Of a DNA stretch of 36,986 nucleotides, positions 35,884 through 36,986 are shown in pieces; position 1 is the first letter of the stretch, and each line of letters opens with the position of its first letter. Source of the stretch: an uncultured Eubacteriales bacterium (GTDB taxonomy: Bacteria; Bacillota; Clostridia; Oscillospirales; Acutalibacteraceae); contig CASPLG010000014.1 of the NCBI GenBank assembly GCA_949422855.1, positions 1 through 36,986 of the forward strand, given 5' to 3'. The position numbers and the translations under genes were made by a program. The notes under the pieces are model-generated. The model saw only the letters and a program-made list of their open reading frames with translations, was not told where the DNA came from and searched no databases.

Positions 35884-36537
35884 TCAATGAGTTTGTATAA
35901 ATTCCTCTATGGGAACACGGGTGCCATCATACTCAACTGTCACATCCTTACAATTTACTTTCCTGTTGGCAGCGCATCTAATAAAGCGCTCTAAAGGTAT
36001 CTTATAGTTAAAGGCACTATTCTCCGGTACACTTAACTGATCAGTCAAATCAGCTACGTACCATTTTCCCTGCAGTTTATAAAGATTAGCCACATGCGTA
36101 GTCGTACTTATAAGGTATGTATTAAAACCAATTTTTTGGCCTTCTATCAGCAATAATCGAGCAAAATCGCGGCAACATCCCTTTTTACTTTTGGCCACGG
36201 ATTCTGCTATAAATTTGTTCAGACACTCGTGAAAATAACGACTATGCGCCTCTCCCCTCACCTCTGAAGCCTTTACAAAAACCGGCATTATATTGTCTTC
36301 GGCCCACACTTCATCCGAGGCCTGCTCATCGTATTGCAGTACTCTCCCCCAGTATTCAAATACACTTTTAAATTCCTTGATCTTTTCGCGGTCATTCTCC
36401 GGCAGTGCTTCTATCTTAAAGGCCTGCAGCCCCGAAGGGATACCGCAATGGCGTTTACGCCGGAAAAACGAATAAGTCAAAAAGGCAAACGTACTGGCGG
36501 CCAGTAAAGCTGTTGATATTCTTGCAGCAATATTCAA
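35884..36537 (-). CDS. Membrane-anchored transglutaminase-like protein
   Basis: A 217-residue protein with one N-terminal membrane helix (about residues 8-25) followed by RRKRH. The rest looks like a papain-like transglutaminase core: KKGCCRDFARLLL supplies Cys121 or Cys122 at a helix start, THVANLY supplies His148, and GKWYVADLT supplies Asp163. Order and spacing match the Cys-His-Asp triad of bacterial transglutaminase-like proteases and amidases. The positively charged segment after the helix suggests the catalytic part may be cytoplasmic by the positive-inside rule, unusual for this fold in Gram-positives; the topology needs testing. The start is TTG 36537 with GAGG nine bases upstream. 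No partner genes are adjacent. Substrate unknown. Confidence 0.7.
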   Translation of the reverse strand: MNIAARISTALLAASTFAFLTYSFFRRKRHCGIPSGLQAFKIEALPENDREKIKEFKSVFEYWGRVLQYDEQASDEVWAEDNIMPVFVKASEVRGEAHSRYFHECLNKFIAESVAKSKKGCCRDFARLLLIEGQKIGFNTYLISTTTHVANLYKLQGKWYVADLTDQLSVPENSAFNYKIPLERFIRCAANRKVNCKDVTVEYDGTRVPIEEFIQTH

Positions 36538-36905
36538 AATAAATCGCCTCGAATTTAAAACTATTTTAATTATATCATATATTTAAAATAATTTCAATCT
36601 GTATTTGCGAGTGGGATTTTTAAATATAATAACTCCTTACCTTTAATTTTATAAATAGTAAAAGCAAGCCTAGAAATTGATTTTTAAATCTCTAAACTCT
36701 TATATTCACTGGCTATATCGATTGTTTATAAAATCTGTTTTACTAGTAATTCCAAACAAAAAGTATACTTTACTTAAAGTCAATCCAATTAAAAAATTTG
36801 CTGCTTGTCTTAATTTTAAAATTAAATTTTTATACTTTTAAAAATAAAACATGAAATCAGGTAAATATTTGTAATGCAAAACCTTATAAAAGTGTACCTA
36901 TAAGT
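36538..36905. other. AT-rich non-coding stretch
   Basis: No open frame with a ribosome binding site was found on either strand, and no tRNA. The stretch is strongly AT-rich with many homopolymer runs. It may carry a promoter for the transglutaminase-like gene, but no clear pair of boxes was seen. Confidence 0.5.
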
Positions 36906-36925
36906 TTTGTTTTCTCTAAAAAAAT

Positions 36926-36971
36926 AACCAACCGTCCAACGGGTGGTTTGCTCTAGCCCTATAAGGGCTTG
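36926..36971. repeat. Two adjacent hairpins at window end
   Basis: AACCAACCGT-CCA-ACGGGTGGTT (36926-36948) forms a 10-base stem with one mismatch. A few bases later AGCCCT-ATA-AGGGCT (36955-36969) forms a 6-bp stem. The GC content rises sharply compared with the preceding AT-rich stretch. Such paired hairpins occur in dispersed repeats and at ends of IS200/IS605-type elements, or could be a terminator for a gene outside the window. The window ends before this can be settled. Confidence 0.4.
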
Positions 36972-36986
36972 TTACCGGCCAGCGCC

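Noticed and set aside
1..36986. CRISPR array
   Set aside because: No regularly spaced direct repeats were seen anywhere in the window.

Overview
The window is an AT-rich chromosomal segment of a Gram-positive, low-GC bacterium, most likely a member of the Clostridia (Bacillota). Three things point there: AddA/AddB instead of RecBCD; SepF and DivIVA next to ileS-lspA-rluD; and the miaB-ylbF-mutS-mutL-miaA gene order. Strong Shine-Dalgarno sites and many TTG/GTG starts fit. I cannot name a genus from the sequence alone.

Left part (1-7.8 kb, plus strand): a leftward promoter-like sequence at the very edge, then a small radical SAM-like protein and the two subunits of the AddAB helicase-nuclease. 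addB appears to start on ATT behind a perfect ribosome binding site.

Middle part (7.85-26.04 kb, minus strand): a tightly packed co-directional block, transcribed in the order miaB, ylbF-like, mutS, mutL, miaA, HlyD-like, sepF, divIVA, ileS, lspA, rluD, ppx-like, ppk. It combines tRNA modification, mismatch repair, cell division, isoleucine charging, lipoprotein processing and polyphosphate metabolism. Promoters are visible before miaB and before sepF; the sepF promoter carries a perfect 8-bp dyad. The Ppx-like protein has lost most of its active-site signatures.

Right part (26.2-37 kb) is more accessory. It starts with a 669-residue orphan protein under a strong promoter, whose stop codon lies exactly at the end of a decayed IS5-family insertion sequence. 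Then come galU, an antisense small membrane protein with its own promoter and a decayed stretch behind it, dusB, a surface-anchored 5'-nucleotidase, trmL, a second orphan protein whose promoter resembles that of the first, a possible structured RNA, and a membrane-anchored transglutaminase-like protein. The last 450 bases are non-coding and end in two adjacent hairpins. No tRNA, rRNA or CRISPR array was seen.

The housekeeping genes are ordinary. The best candidates for undescribed biology are the two orphan proteins (26226 and 35101), the small protein at 30466-30768, the hairpin-rich interval 35733-35841 and the sepF operator-like dyad. None of these forms a clearly recognisable multi-gene system.
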